Numbered from the stretch's first letter, positions 43,151 to 55,630 are shown. The stretch is 64,000 bases of DNA from Marthasterias glacialis (GCA_911728455.2 OU452225.1:6474606-6538605); one strand, 5' to 3'. Notes: generated by a model from the letters alone, not told the origin. Numbers and translations are program-made.

Positions 43151-44315
43151 CTGTATTACCCGTGTCCCGATCTTGATAGGGTAAAAACTCACCAAAGAAA
43201 TGATCAATTAAGAAAGAATCAAACTAAAAGGAAAATTTTCACACAAATTCACTTTAAAAAATGCTTTTAATTGGTAACTGCATTTACAATTAACCCTGTT
43301 TGAGAGTTATCACTATACATTAATAAATTACAAGCTTGCATCAGGAATTTTGAAACAATTGAATTGACTCTAGTCTTCCCAAAATGAAGAAGTCCTTTAA
43401 AATTGTTGCTTTAAAATTTAAAGTAAAGAATTCCACAAACAAAACAAAGGGGATCATGTATTTCATACAATCTACATCACAACTTATTTCCTTTATTCTA
43501 AGTATTTTATAATTATTCCACAAGCTGGCAAAGTCCTGGGCAAACTTTCTCATGAATTTATGATTTAATCTGTTCCCACAACAAGTGCAGTGAGTTCAGT
43601 TAACTTGATTACTATCTTTTTTGTTTAGGTGCTCCATCAAGTTAAGACCGACTCATGCAAGCACACATTTCGGTGCAGAAGCACACTATTAAAATGTCAA
43701 GACTCGGCTACATCGTATCTCAACCCGGTTATTCTCAGAACAAACACTTCTCCCAATAGAGATTTTTATTCACACATGGACGTTACCCGGAAACCTACTC
43801 AGTTCTCGCTTCCTACACCATGCACAGCTTCAAATTTTACACCATTTCAATTTCTGTTCATGCAAAGATCCAACGAAAAAAACTTGTCAAGAAACAAAAG
43901 AAAACAGTCGAGAGTAGACCAAAGGTTTACAATCTGTGTGTAGCATTAGTTGACAATTTCTGTGAACATTTACATTTTTTAAGAAGTATGAATCAACCTT
44001 AAATGTAAAAAGAAACAGTGCAATCGCATAATCACTCAAAATACATTGACCACTGATATTACAAATGTGGTTGTTTGAATGATTTTTGACGACTTTTATA
44101 AGTTGAAATATCTTTTTATTAATTTCAGACTTCAACACCTCAAGACATAAAACCCATTCAGGCAGATCAAGGAGCAAGTTCGATCAATGACCATAGTTAA
44201 CCATAGTTCGACGAACTCTGATCAAACCCTTAGCTGACCCCTTACATGAAGAACAACTCAACTTTTGCGAAAAACAGCAGCAAACAAAATAAATTAATTG
44301 AAACTTGGGGGAATT

Positions 44316-47028
44316 CTAATCCTCTTTGCTGTCGTACATCCATCTCCAGTAAGCGACTTTCATTCTATCCCAGAGGGCACCGGGAGAGTCCAGTGCCGGT
44401 CTCACATCAAGGAGGGCAAACTTGTAGTCTTTCTCAACCGTTCCACTGTCGTAGTAATCAATGATGTAGCGCACTTTTTTGCCGCACCGGTCAACCGTCC
44501 AGTCATGGCGATCGAAAGGACGCTCATAACTGAAACGAATTTCATAAAAAATAAACTTGAATAGCAGGTCGTACGTAGACGTTAACATCAGTCATGTAGC
44601 ACTAATAACAGCCATCTTTGTCTCGTTAACTGTACGCACAATGATAATGACATCTGTAATTTCCACTTGTAGAATTGAAACAGACTATTCCACAGTTTAT
44701 TTAGTTTTACAGAATGCTGAAATAATATCATTTTGAATCTTTACTCACCCAAGCCACATCCTGAATTTTGCTCGAGGCGAAACATCATTGTACTTGCCAC
44801 CAAAGCTCAAAAGCTTTGGGTCACCGCATTCTCTGTAAGTGAAAATTAAATATGAAGAACTGATAGTTAATCAGTTAACGCCGGACGACATGTACACACA
44901 CCATATTTTCCCTGCCAGAAATCAAATGAATCAACCTTAAATGTAAAAAGAAAACAGGGCAAATGCATGATCACTCAAAATAACACTTTAACACTCCTCA
45001 CTGAAACAATGTGAGACTTTGGTGGCAGCAGACAATACCAGGGGTGGATTTCACAAAGCGCTAGGACTGGTTTTATCTCGAGTTATGATGAGTAACTAGT
45101 CCTAACTTACATGACTTGTCATAAGTTAGAACCAGTCCTGAGTTAGGAGTAGTTTTCTGAAATCCACCCCAGGTAAATTGCCATCGTATATGTAGTTATG
45201 AGCAAGGGCACTTTTTCGAGAACAATGGATATATCTGGTAAGTCTGCTGCCATCTAGTGTCCTCAAAAGTCTCCCATTTGGAGGTTATGAATACATGTAG
45301 TTAACAGTGGAAACTAGACGCAATAAATGGTTTGTGTAACTCCTTACTTGGCATGCATAGCCTCCCATTTCAGGACTTCTTGCCAAGCCTGCTCATTGTT
45401 GGCATTATGTATCTTGATGATATTGTGCATGTCTGTCTGAGAGATGTCGTCGGGCTTCCATCTCCAGCCCTTCCTCAGCATAGCATTCCAGAACATCTGC
45501 TCTGAAGGGTACACCCACTTCTCGTCCTCTTTGCCCCCCTTGGGGATGCTGGACACTTGACGATCTGTCGGAAGGGCAAAAGGCTGATCGGGGGCGGGTC
45601 TCTGATTTGGTGGCGGCATCTGAGGATAATAGATTGAACCAATAACATAGATGTTGTTGATGTTAAAATAAGGTTTAAAAACTCGATTTTGTGGGAAAAA
45701 CCCCTGTTGTAGTGAGATTTTCATGAGATTATCGAAGCAGCAATAAGTGTTAACAGTTGTACTAATCCCGTTGACCTCATAACAGAACAAAGTTCCTTGA
45801 AAATTGGTGGACCTATTCCTGTTGTTGCAATCAACAGACTGTTTACTCTTGATCTAGGATTGCGTTACTTTTAGCTCTTCTCATATCATCCTTCTGTAGG
45901 GGGTTCCGCATGGGATTAAAAAATTGTTTCTAATCTGTAAATAAGTTCATCTGGATTATTGGTTAAACGTTAACTAAGAAATTTGGGGGTTTTTTTCGAA
46001 TCCAGGACAAGTGTATATATGTTACCCACATGAGTAGTTTGCTTCACTCCTAAACTAGGAGCTTCATCAGACTGGCAACCTGACAAAATGACCAGATGGC
46101 TCAGGGAGAGTATATGGATCAGACATAGTGGGAGAACATGAGGCATACAAGCTCCAAAACATCAATAACCAACTGGTACACATCCACAACGCCCTCTACG
46201 ATGACCAAGAAAGGGTATAATTGGCAGTTGAGCATTGGACAAGGTTGCCAGTCTGACGAGTGAAACATAATTAATCACATGAGTAATTCTTGTGTCCTTT
46301 GGATAGGACGTACAGCCAAAGGTCCAGTGTGTTGTGTAAATGCACGTAAAAGAACCCAGTGCACTTATCGCAAAGAGAAGGGGTTCGCCCTGGTGTTCCT
46401 GGTTTGATCGGCTGCAGATTGCGCCACACAGCTCCTTCTAAACCTTTACATGGTGCTATGTAAAGGAACAGGTCTCATACTTCAAAAACGTAACTCATCA
46501 TATCTTACAGGAAAAAAATCTGAGTGCTTTGAGACGCCCATCAGGTGTGATAAAGCGCTCGTTATTAACATCTATACGCTTGTCTTGGATACGAAAGAAC
46601 GAATTCTTTAGTTTATCAGCTTTTCCATTTTTTTGTCCTGCCAATCATTTTCACTATCAAGTACTGAAGTCTCAACTCACCATGTTCTGTGGATCTATAT
46701 CATCCGTTCTACTATCGGCTATGAGTGTGGCAGACGTTGCACCAGTCATTGGACATTCGCTGACCGAGTCCCCGCCCCCAGGCGCTGCCGATGACCGATC
46801 CTTATTGTGCATTGGGCATCCACTTGGGATCTGACCACTCTTAGCCATCTTCTTAATGTCAAATGTATCCCCATCTCCTTTAGACGTGTGCATTGGACAT
46901 TCCTTCGGTGGCGCTGGTACTCTGTTCACATTGTCAGTGTTTGTTGTCTCTGTTGATGAGTGTTTGGAGGGTATGATACTTGTCGCTAGTGTGGATGCTT
47001 GGACCTGTGCTGAGCTGGCACCGCCCAT
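44316..47028 (-). CDS. HCCS: Holocytochrome c-type synthase (cytochrome c heme lyase), 4 exons, 305 aa
   Basis: HCCS attaches heme to apocytochrome c at the inner mitochondrial membrane. Minus-strand exons 47028-46681, 45619-45348, 44832-44749 and 44529-44316 join in frame to 305 aa, longer than the 268 aa of human, the excess being mainly in the N-terminal linker. Three heme regulatory motifs are visible: ECPMH (Cys44), GCPMH (Cys71) and ECPM (Cys92). The conserved core follows: [35 protein letters not shown], then [12 protein letters not shown] with His187, which matches the heme-ligating His of the human enzyme, then [10 protein letters not shown] and [20 protein letters not shown]. The stop is TAG at 44318-44316. 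A TTTATT at 44115-44120, AATAAA on the minus strand, could end the transcript. It lies head-to-head with the SMIM15 gene about 4 kb away. The N-terminal MGG could be myristoylated, but that is speculative. Confidence 0.96.
45041..45170. repeat. Foldback element, family H3
   Basis: GGGGTGGATTTCACAAAGCG and AGTTTTCTGAAATCCACCCC are inverted ends, with ACTAGTCCTAACTTA-type repeats inside. It lies in an HCCS intron. A second copy is at 63605-63728. Confidence 0.8.
46285..46575 (+). repeat. Family A SINE body without tRNA head
   Basis: CTTTGGATAGGACGTACAGC, AAAGAACCCAGTGCACTTAT and GGTTCGCCCTGGTGTTCCTG match the body of 41036-41435. It continues into TACATGGTGCTATGTAAAGG and GATAAAGCGCTC. It lies in the first HCCS intron. 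Confidence 0.7.
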
Positions 47029-48203
47029 ATTGCATGTGATTTAGATCTGTGAATGGAACGTATCAATAATTAAAAAGTTGTCTTTGAAGAGAATTGTGGT
47101 CTGAACAATCAAAGGATCTGACCCCAATTTTATACAGCTGCCTAAACTAACTATAAAATAACTTTTAACAGAAAAATCTTGCTGAAATGAAATTTCAGCT
47201 ATTTTATAGTCAGACAAGTAGTAACCACTGCTACTGGAAGTTTAAAACTCGCCTGGGCAACTTTTAAACTCAAGTGGGTTTCGCAGACATGACTATTATT
47301 ATTAAATAAATGATGTTAATGTTGAGTACATTCTACGGATTTTCACTATCTGCAGATTGCGCTGGTCATTATTTGGATTTTTAGCCTCGCTTTCGACATT
47401 CCAAGAATGTGCACTGAATCTGTAAATTGTCCCTCCACAATAACAGCGGAAATTTGTCGGTCTTCACATCCTATCATTCTGGTCTGATGACTGTCCGACA
47501 TTGCACACTGGATCACCAGTAAAAAACTAATATATATTGACAGTTTCCCCTCTGAGCTGAGCAAATCCTGACATTTTAACAACCCAATCAACTTCAAACT
47601 TTTAGCATGGTATGGAGGTTTGCCAAATAAAACATAACAACAAATCCAACCTATGACTGAGCAAATCTAAACTTTGAGCATCATCACCATCATCTTCCCG
47701 GTCTGCAGACTGATTGGGCGCTCAATCTGCAGATTGGGCAAAACCCTGCACAATCTGCACATTGTGCAAATCCGAAGATTGGGCTCAACATTAATTATTA
47801 AATTATTAGACCTTGTGTGTATGACGCTACTACAGTGTATAAGCAGTTTGTATGTGAAAGGGCGCCCTCACCATGCTCACCCTGATGTAAAAACAGCTAC
47901 ATCTGTGTTACATACAAATACATTTATCTTTACTTTTTCTTTGGAGGTTTTTTTTCGTATTCTTTATCCTACTTTAAATTTAATATTAATATGTACCTTG
48001 AATTTAATACGCGCTTTCTTGTTCAAGGGGCAGATTTTGTTTACTTTGAACACTCGATGCAGTCTGCGACTCGGCGCTCGCACTTCCAGTCCACGCACCT
48101 TGCAGAAAGTGCTTTTTTATTATTACTAAACAAAGCAGGCATGATGACAGGCCTTGTGTCATGAGTAATAAAAAATAAAACTGTAGCCAGGCCCAGGGAA
48201 GTC

Positions 48204-48286
48204 TAGCCCCAGTAGTGTGGCTAAGGATAATTGACATCGGGGGTATCCCTGATGTCAAGAATCCTTCGCCACACTGTAGTGTGGCT
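48204..48286. repeat. Hairpin element H2
   Basis: TAGCCCCAGTAGTGTGGCTA and its inverted partner GCCACACTGTAGTGTGGCTA enclose TTGACATCGGG and CCCTGATGTCAAG. It is the same family as 33130-33204. Confidence 0.75.
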
Positions 48287-49446
48287 AACATTAAAATAGC
48301 TACTGTACTTACTAAAAAAATACTAAGCCTTAAGGGAAGTCTACTCTAACTCGACTAAAAAGTAAGTAAAAGTTCAACTTCTTGAACTCTAGTCTTAAGC
48401 GAAAAGTAGCACTAGCAGTAAATAAGTAAAACTTACCAAAAATCGCTTTCTCCTTTTAGATTATAAGATTAAAAGTGCCGCAACCAGTTACTTAACATGA
48501 AATGCTGCAAACGACGTATGAAATCACATTCATAGAGTATTACGGCACACGCGCAGCGGTAGGAAGTTTGCGTAACACTTGGTTTCATTATTCATTTATT
48601 TTTGTAACAGTATTGCAAAACTATAAAAGGAATAAAAATGTATAAAATTAAACAAAACTAAAAAAATAGTCAACTATTTATTTACAAATTATTTTAAAAA
48701 TTCTATTTTTCCCGTGTAAAAACAAATACGAATTCTAATTTGCAATTTCATTTACTCGGGGAATAAATTAACTACTAAAAAATACCCAGCATTCTGTGTA
48801 CAATATGGCAGCGCCCATTGTCAATTTGTATTCTGCTGATCTGCACGTTCTGGGATACATTTTGTGAACGTTAACATTGAAATAAATACACACTTTGCAG
48901 GTTATTGGAGTCCGGATTAAAAGTAAGTTGTTGTCAGCTGTTTCCATTTACGTCTCTTACTAAAAGTAGAGCGAAAGGCATTAATTTAACACGATTCCTA
49001 CAAAAAGCTACATGATTGTTTGTCGCCAAGACACGAGAGGGCGCTTTCAAAAATTATTATCTTTCATTGAATCATGGTTTTCTGCTCTTTTTTCTGGTTT
49101 TCCACAGAGGTTTAAAGCCCCAGCTCAACATTGATAAAGTGTCTGTAAATGCTTGCATTCTTTGCTCAAATTAAGATATTGTAACAAAACCAAGCTGTGA
49201 AAATTTCACTTTCAGCGGCTCCAACCGTCGGGAGGATGGAGGGTTACAATTATCGCAACTGCTCATGTCGTTGTTTCATTTTGCGAGAAAACGGTTAAAA
49301 TCTCTAAAATGCATTAATCATTTTTGTACGCATTCCTGTATTTAGGCAGAGTTTTCGTCTCACTGAGACGACAAGTAGTATTGGATCTTATTTCAGTATC
49401 CCAGTAACTGGGGCGCTATACTCTATTTTTTAAAATTTTGACTTAG

Positions 49447-49803
49447 ACAGTCGTACTAGTGCCCCAGGGAAGCATAGGTGTATCCGCTGTGAGGAAGTCA
49501 ATTTGCTATGAATATGTGATACACTGTTCTAAAAAGTTGCCCAAATTACGAAAAAAGGCTCAACAAAAATAATAGCTGAAAAATCGCCTACAGGCTTCTC
49601 AATTTATCAAAGAAGAGGACAGACAATAACCGTGTGTACAATTAAATGCCTTTAATTTCATCTCTGAATCTGATACCTTGAGAAGCCAGTAGGCAATTTT
49701 TCAGCTTTTTTTTTCCGGAACAGGGTATCACACATTCATAGAAAATCGACTTCTTCACAGCGAATACACCCATGCTTCCCTGAGGCGCTAGTAGTATGAC
49801 TGA
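49447..49803. repeat. Large foldback element, arms about 170 bp
   Basis: CAGTCGTACTAGTGCCCCAG pairs with CTGAGGCGCTAGTAGTATGACTG. The arms continue through AAGCATAGGTGTATCCGCTG, GCTGAAAAATCGCCTACAGG and their complements. It follows one end of an H1 element (CCCAGTAACTGGGGCGCT at 49400-49417). Confidence 0.8.
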
Positions 49804-51185
49804 GTAGTTTTTTTGTCACCGTCTATTTGGGAATTTGAAAATTGTACACACCTGTACGAAGTTTGGATGGGACTTGGCATGGACCCTACATACGCCAGAT
49901 CATATCCGAATGTTTAAAAAGGCGTTGTTGGGTCCGGTAACTCGGACTATGATTAATACGTTCAACAAACAACAAAAACAGTTACTAACTGTTTTAATGA
50001 CACAACTGAACCATCCATGACTGATCATGCTGAATTTCTGAAATGATGGTAATGTCAGGACAGAAGCTGAGTTACCATCTTTTGGATTGATTAAGATTAA
50101 AGAACCTGTCCTTTAACACTAAGAATTTATTATGGACAATTGGTTGTTTTTTCTTTACCCCTTACATTCTCAACTCCTTTTATACCCAATTGCCAAAGTG
50201 ACGGATTCAAAAGCAGGCTTGAATTTGATGCTTCAGGGAGGCAACAGAGGCAATTGCCTCCATGACCTTGGTCTTTGCCTTGGTGCCCCTTGTTACAATT
50301 TTTCTTATGGAGGTGCCCTTTACAAAGGAATAAAACATCTTGTTACCCTCGTGCCCTTTCAAGAACGAAGCATTAGGCCTGTCAAAGGATAAGAATGGCC
50401 CGTATTTTTGACAGCAAGAGGGCGCAATACTCATTCCATTTCTAAAGTACACAAATATTCAAAACATTAAATATACAAATTTTCCTTCAAATATCTTACA
50501 CTGATTACATTGTAAAACTGTCAATAAAGAAAACCCTCAAAAGTTGTATATTAACTGCTTTTATTAGAAATCTAATTGCATCTGGTTTACCACATGAATT
50601 CTATGGTTTGACCCCCGATCTATACCAAAGGGCGCCCTCTTGCCGTCAGAAATAAGGCCCATTGTTTATCACTGGGTCAGGTATTCCAATCTGTTTTAAG
50701 TCCAAACAGTTTGATGTGGCGTGACATAGGAGAAGAGGAAATTGAATGATTGAGGCCACACCCTAGTCAAACTGCCTGGTCTGTAAGGGTTAAAGGGGCT
50801 GTGTTGTCATGACGATAGCAGGCCTGTGACTGTGCAAGGAAAGATGAATTCTCAACCAGATACTGCACGCGCATGCGCTTGGGGTCAAATCACAAAGGGT
50901 GCCGTCTTTGTCAAACTGTGATGTGATCGCCGGCGCCCACGCGTGTGTAGTGACTGGGATATTCCGTTTACTGCTCTAATCATGACAACACAGCCCCTTT
51001 AATGTCCGTTTAATTGGTTTGTATTTTTTTAACAAAAAGTTAATTTCATAAAACTCATAACTGTCGAAAAAAACTTATTTGATCTTGTACTAGTATTGTT
51101 ATCAGTGTGTTCCTTGTTGTGTTATTTCTTCACTCAGAATCAACGTCTTTTTGTTTCTCATCGAACGATATTTTGAAGAAAAAAA

Positions 51186-51494
51186 ATGGCGGATGGTCAG
51201 GATGGATCAGAAGACCCAATGCCCAAAGGGACAGAGGAAGAATTCCCAGGGGTTGACGATGGAACTTGGCGATACTGGCTGGAGAAAAACATCATCATGT
51301 GGGTGGCCAAGGACCCTTATGGATTTTTGTACACTGTGTTCCTCTGCTTAACTCCGTTGTTCATCATCAGCGCCATCCTGTCTTACATCCTCATGAAGGA
51401 TATCGACAAGAAGGAAAAGGATAAGAAGAGAAAAGCCAAGAGAGATGCCAACATGGCACGTGCCCGGGGGCGGTCTTCAAAGAAGACGGATTGA
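51186..51494 (+). CDS. SMIM15: Small integral membrane protein 15 homolog, 102 aa
   Basis: The single coding exon gives 102 aa. Residues 38-70 (MWVAKDPYGFLYTV, then CLTPLFIISAILSYILM) match the conserved SMIM15 core, with one membrane helix at about 47-70. A lysine-rich coiled segment follows (KDIDKKEKDKKRKAKRDANM), giving a cytosolic basic tail. Vertebrate SMIM15 is about 74 aa. This copy has an extra acidic N-terminus of roughly 28 residues (MADGQDGSEDPMPKGTEEEF). The molecular function of the family is not established. An AG at 51137-51138 after a pyrimidine tract suggests a 5' UTR exon junction 47 bases before the start. The next in-frame start, near residue 38, would truncate the conserved core, so the first ATG is preferred. 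Confidence 0.9.
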   Translation: MADGQDGSEDPMPKGTEEEFPGVDDGTWRYWLEKNIIMWVAKDPYGFLYTVFLCLTPLFIISAILSYILMKDIDKKEKDKKRKAKRDANMARARGRSSKKTD

Positions 51495-51527
51495 TGCTTG
51501 GAGGAAAGAACGCAGCTTGGAGCAATC

Positions 51528-51533
51528 AATAAA
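51528..51533 (+). promoter_or_regulatory. SMIM15: Poly(A) signal of SMIM15
   Basis: AATAAA begins 34 bases after the SMIM15 stop codon and is followed by an A-run. It gives a very short 3' UTR if used. Longer alternatives cannot be excluded. Confidence 0.5.
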
Positions 51534-52199
51534 AAAATTTGATTTAGATATTTTTGCTGCATTGACGGTTCTCTTCTGAAAGATCAACTCTCAATGAAAT
51601 ATGGAAAATATGAAAGGATAAATTTAATGTAATAAATTATCTGAAATATTCTTCACAATATATATTATACCAACATTGAGAGTGGGTACCCATGAATTTC
51701 ATGTAAAAATTTACGTTGACTGATTTTAGAGATAGAGAATTGTAATATAACGAATTTAATTATAATTTTTTTTCTTTTCTTTTTAACATGCATACAAAAT
51801 TATTGGCAGTTTTCCGAATCATTGGAACCTTTGGTGCATAATCCTTTTTCCCAAGGAAAACAAATAACAACTGATTCCTTTAAAATATAATAACATCATT
51901 GAAGTCGTGTTTTTTTTTCGTACTGCAAAATGTTTGTACTCCAATGTTATTTAAGGTCTCCTTAAATTAAGTTTAAACTATGTACAATATAACATCTGGA
52001 CCTGGAATTGTGATAAGCATGATTTGTTTTTATTCAGATTTGAAATTGACAATATTTGTTAAGAATTTAAATTAACCCAGGTTGCTTAAAAATTAGTGAC
52101 CTGGCCAGAAGTTCCAAAAACCCATCATGCAGTACATGTACTGAACAGCCACTTGTTAAGCCTTGTTCGAGGCTTTTTACACTAAACCACCATTTGCCA

Positions 52200-52480
52200 G
52201 TGGGGTGTCATGGCCAAGCAGTCTAGTGCGGGGGACTAAAAAGTCTGTAATTCACAGAATGTGGGTTCGAATCCTGCCTGGTCAGTCGAGACACTTGTGT
52301 CCTTTAAGCAAGGCACTTTATCATAATTGCTTCTCTGCACCCAGGAGTAAAACTGGGTACCGGCGAGTGCTGGGGAGTAACCATCGATGGACTGGCATCC
52401 TGAATAGAAATATTCTCAGTCATTTTAATGCCAAGGAAACCGGATATAAACACTGGTCTGATGAGCCATATAGGCTCAGG
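52200..52480 (+). repeat. tRNA-headed SINE, family C
   Basis: The head GGTGTCATGGCCAAGCAGTC with GGGTTCGAATCCTGCC and the shared GACACTTGTGTCCTTTAAGC box is like families A and B. The body differs (CCAGGAGTAAAACTGGGTAC, GGGAGTAACCATCGATGGAC). Confidence 0.65.
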
Positions 52481-53729
52481 ACAGACTTTACGTTTTTTAC
52501 CTCATGCCAGGCGGCTATCAAGTGCACAAAGTGTAAGTCACTATGTCGTATTAAGCACCCTGGGGTAGATGGATTTTGCAGCCTCGTACAACGAGACTCT
52601 GCATGTGCATGACATGTACATCACAGTGCGTCGCATACTCAAGGTTAATAAGTATCATTTATAAATGTATGAAAGGAGTTTCTGTTGTATTTAACTTATG
52701 ATGTAGTATTTTTTTTAATTTTTTTTTTATTGGTTCATTTATTGTGTGTCTTGAGGTCTTGGACTTGCCAGGTCTTGATCTCAATGCTGGACTCAGTTAT
52801 AAAATATATATTAAAGGTACATGTATAATACATGACTGGTTACGATAAAAAAAATACTTTAAAATGGTCCATTTTTAAACTTAGTGCTTTTGTTTTTGTA
52901 AACTTGGTACCAACACCAAAAGTGTTTTTGGTTGTATTACTGCCCTGTGCTACAAAGTTGTCCCCCAAACTAAATTTCTTATTTCAATTTATCGTATAAA
53001 TCAAGATAAACATGACATGATTATGCATGCAAATCCCCAAACAAAACTTCAAGTTTTATTCAGTGTTTTGTTCAAAATGTGACCACCCTATTTTCATAAA
53101 GTCTTTTTGAACAGGTTTGCTTCACGGTGTGTTTTATTGAAAACCAGAGAGAATTGGTCTTTCATCAAGTTAATTTTAAGGAAAGTGCAGTCTCCTTCAC
53201 ATCATATCATTTGCTGTAAACAAAATTGTCAGCATGTTATTTGTGCCCAGTCTGCTGAGCATAATTTGTTACAAAATTGTATGCAATTGTATTCTGTCAT
53301 TCTCAGGACCATTTGTAGTTGGTTTTTATATTATGTGAAGATGCAGAATTGAGAGTGTTGACTCCCCCAGTGCTGTGATTCTATTGACAGTTTATTTGCT
53401 GTAGTAAAATGGTTATGAGATACAGTAGTCTTCTTGGAAGCATGTGGCCAACATTGGTAATTGTCAAAGACCAGTGTCCGCTCTTTGACCCAACAGTACG
53501 CATGAAATAGCAAACCTTTGAAAGTTTAAAAGGTTAAAAAGAAGGATTTGTAATAGTGCAGTATTCTCACTTTGTGTGATTCAGTACATGAAACAACAAA
53601 CCTGTGAAAATTTGGGCTCAATTTGTCGTCCGAGTCAGGAGAAAATGGTGAAAAAACGTTCCCACTTTTCAGCATGTATAAACACAGTGCCCTTAATTTT
53701 GATTGTTACAACTGAAAATAAAATCAGGG

Positions 53730-53880
53730 TCTTCAAATGCTATTTTCTTGATTTTGACAGCGATTTAGACAGAAATATTTCCATGGAAGATTAGTACTAG
53801 TATGAACTTCATAATCAGTAAGCTTTCAGACTGATACTACTAAAAACAAAATGCTTCATGAATACCAATCCTGTATTCTA
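53730..53880 (+). repeat. Dispersed element with one 61-bp unit
   Basis: It has the flanks TTTTCTTGATTTTGACAG and GACTGATACTACTAAAAACA, GAATACCAATCCTGTAT. Between them is a single unit (53768-53828) of the minisatellite found seven times at 17955-18379. Confidence 0.8.
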
Positions 53881-54188
53881 ACCTTAAGCTCAATTGGTCA
53901 TCGGAGTGGCAACAACAAAAATAGTGACTATTTTTGCATCGGATTTCAGACTTGCAAGATCAAAACTAACTGTTTTACGCATTTCTCAAAAAATTATAGC
54001 ATTTCGGGCAAAAAGATTTCATGAGAAGTTTTCCACCGTGACCATCTTTATACCATGTAAGTTCTGTGGAAGTCTATGAACATTTATATTTTTAATTTTA
54101 CCAATGTTGTGCACCTGCTTGAAGTCCTTCCATGTAACTATGTATGTGTGCTGTTTGGTGTTTTTTATTTTAAGAATTGAATGGAAGC

Positions 54189-54640
54189 ATTAGCCTTTGT
54201 TGAGATATGGAGGCCACATTACCAGTGCACTATTTGGATTGGGTAAATCTGTCTGTATACACCAAAGATACTACAAAACCAAGATAGGACACTCTGTTCA
54301 GAAACATGAAATGCAAAATTGGGGCGCCCGCTGTCGTTTGGTAGGTAAAACCAGACGTTGTTTTTCGATAAGTAGGGCCTACTAAATGGAATAACTTAGG
54401 CCAAACAATCCCACCAACTGAAAAAGGTGTTCGGCAATAAATTGTGCCAATATCCTAGCAAAATTGACACATTGGGAAGGGCGCGATCACGCGGTAGGTA
54501 CATTTAGGTATAAAGGTGTTACATCTGCTACCGTGCAAAACGGCACAAGTGTCCTATCTTGTGTTTCTAGTATCTTTGGTAAATACCCAAACCAAACAGT
54601 GCACTCATAATACTGTCCGCCATATCTCAAAAAGGCTAAT
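54189..54640. repeat. Long-TIR element, arms about 110 bp
   Basis: ATTAGCCTTTGTTGAGATAT and ATATCTCAAAAAGGCTAAT are inverted ends. The arms continue through CACCAAAGATACTACAAAAC, AAGATAGGACAC and their complements. No coding frame is inside, so it is probably non-autonomous. Confidence 0.75.
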
Positions 54641-55071
54641 TGTCAGATCCAGGGTTAGTATTAGGGAGCCTTATAAGGAGACAGGTTAGGAAATAGGATA
54701 ACATCCCCAGCCCAACCATTCTGTTAATCAAAATGTGCTTCGTTTAAAAAAATATATCATCGACACTAGACAACTTGCTGAATCAGGTTTAGAGTTATGT
54801 AAGCCAATAAAATTGAAACTTCTATCAAGACTTCCATCTTTTTATTTTTTCCTCTAGTAGAGATTGTCCAAAGAAAGTTATATAGTCCATCGACGTTGCA
54901 AGTGGAATTATTCTGTAGAATTTAAAGTCATTAAACATCATGAATGGAGTTGTGATTAAATGGATTCATTGTTAGTTTTCTCTTTTTTTATCCCCTCACT
55001 TTTGTGAGAAGGCTCCAAGGTAGAATTCAGTTTTGTGATGCACTCATTTTCTAATAGACTGTTAAGTCTCC

Positions 55072-55411
55072 AACCTCACGTTCATGGCACTAAAATGGTG
55101 TAAAATGCCAATGTATCTGATACCCTATCAGTGCAAATTTGGTCAACATCCAAATATTATATCCAAAAATTATATGGGTCACTCAGTACATTTTTGTACA
55201 GGAAATGTGTAGTTCATTCCTGAACTTGTATGATATTTAAATAAAAATGCATTGACTTTGACCTTTTGACTGACACATAAATTCCTCCTTGGAATGTACA
55301 GACCAATTTGTTGTTGACATCCATTGACGTCTTTTTCAAATTTTGCTCTGAAAGCGTATGAAACAAAATGACATTTTACACCACTTTAACGTGCCACTTT
55401 AACGTGAGGTT
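55072..55411. repeat. TIR element, arms about 37 bp
   Basis: AACCTCACGTTCATGGCACT, AAAATGGTGTAAAATG and the inverted CATTTTACACCACTTTAACG, AACGTGAGGTT form the ends. Confidence 0.75.
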
Positions 55412-55537
55412 AGTATCATATAGGGGTGTGATCCCTGGCTACACGGCAGTAACCAGTTGATACTGACTGGCACCCCCCCCCCCCCCCCAAACAAAGATAT
55501 TGACAAAATAGGGACCATCGGCTTAGCGTACTGTCAA

Positions 55538-55630
55538 TTAACGTAGCTCAGTTAGTAGAGCGTCGGTTCGTTAAGCTGGTGGTCGCAGGTTCACATCCTG
55601 CTCCAGTGATCTTTTCTTTGTTCACCCCAA
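55538..55630 (+). repeat. tRNA-derived SINE, family E, best head
   Basis: GTAGCTCAGTTAGTAGAGCG is an intact D-arm and GCAGGTTCACATCCTGC an intact T-arm. The anticodon arm depends on wobble pairs and lacks the usual T33, so a functional tRNA is unlikely. The 3' part is TTTTCTTTGTTCACCCC. Confidence 0.75.

Larger units (their letters stand above)
39548..44315. other. Intergenic region with repeats, convergent to HCCS
   Basis: No gene is supported. It holds a family D SINE fragment (39663-39795), a T2 element (39803-40272), a full family A SINE (41036-41435), the 37-bp satellite and unrecognised AT-rich DNA. An AATAAA near 40745 may end the thioredoxin-fold transcript. Confidence 0.6.
47029..51185. 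other. Divergent intergenic region between HCCS and SMIM15
   Basis: It should hold the promoters and 5' UTRs of both genes, but I cannot place them. A hairpin H2 is at 48204-48286, a large foldback at 49447-49803, and a CAGGCCTG-type repeat at 50225-50395. AGTAAGTAAAACTTACC near 48420 has no clear meaning. Confidence 0.55.

Noticed and set aside
44298-44564. A plus-strand 88-aa protein
   Set aside because: It is the antisense shadow of the last HCCS exon.
52163-52612. A 149-aa plus-strand protein
   Set aside because: The frame is mostly tRNA-headed SINE (52200-52480), so it is a chance open frame.
55538-55615. A functional tRNA gene
   Set aside because: D- and T-arms are good, but the anticodon arm relies on wobble pairs, the base before the anticodon is not T, and the same tail follows in two other copies. 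It is a SINE head.
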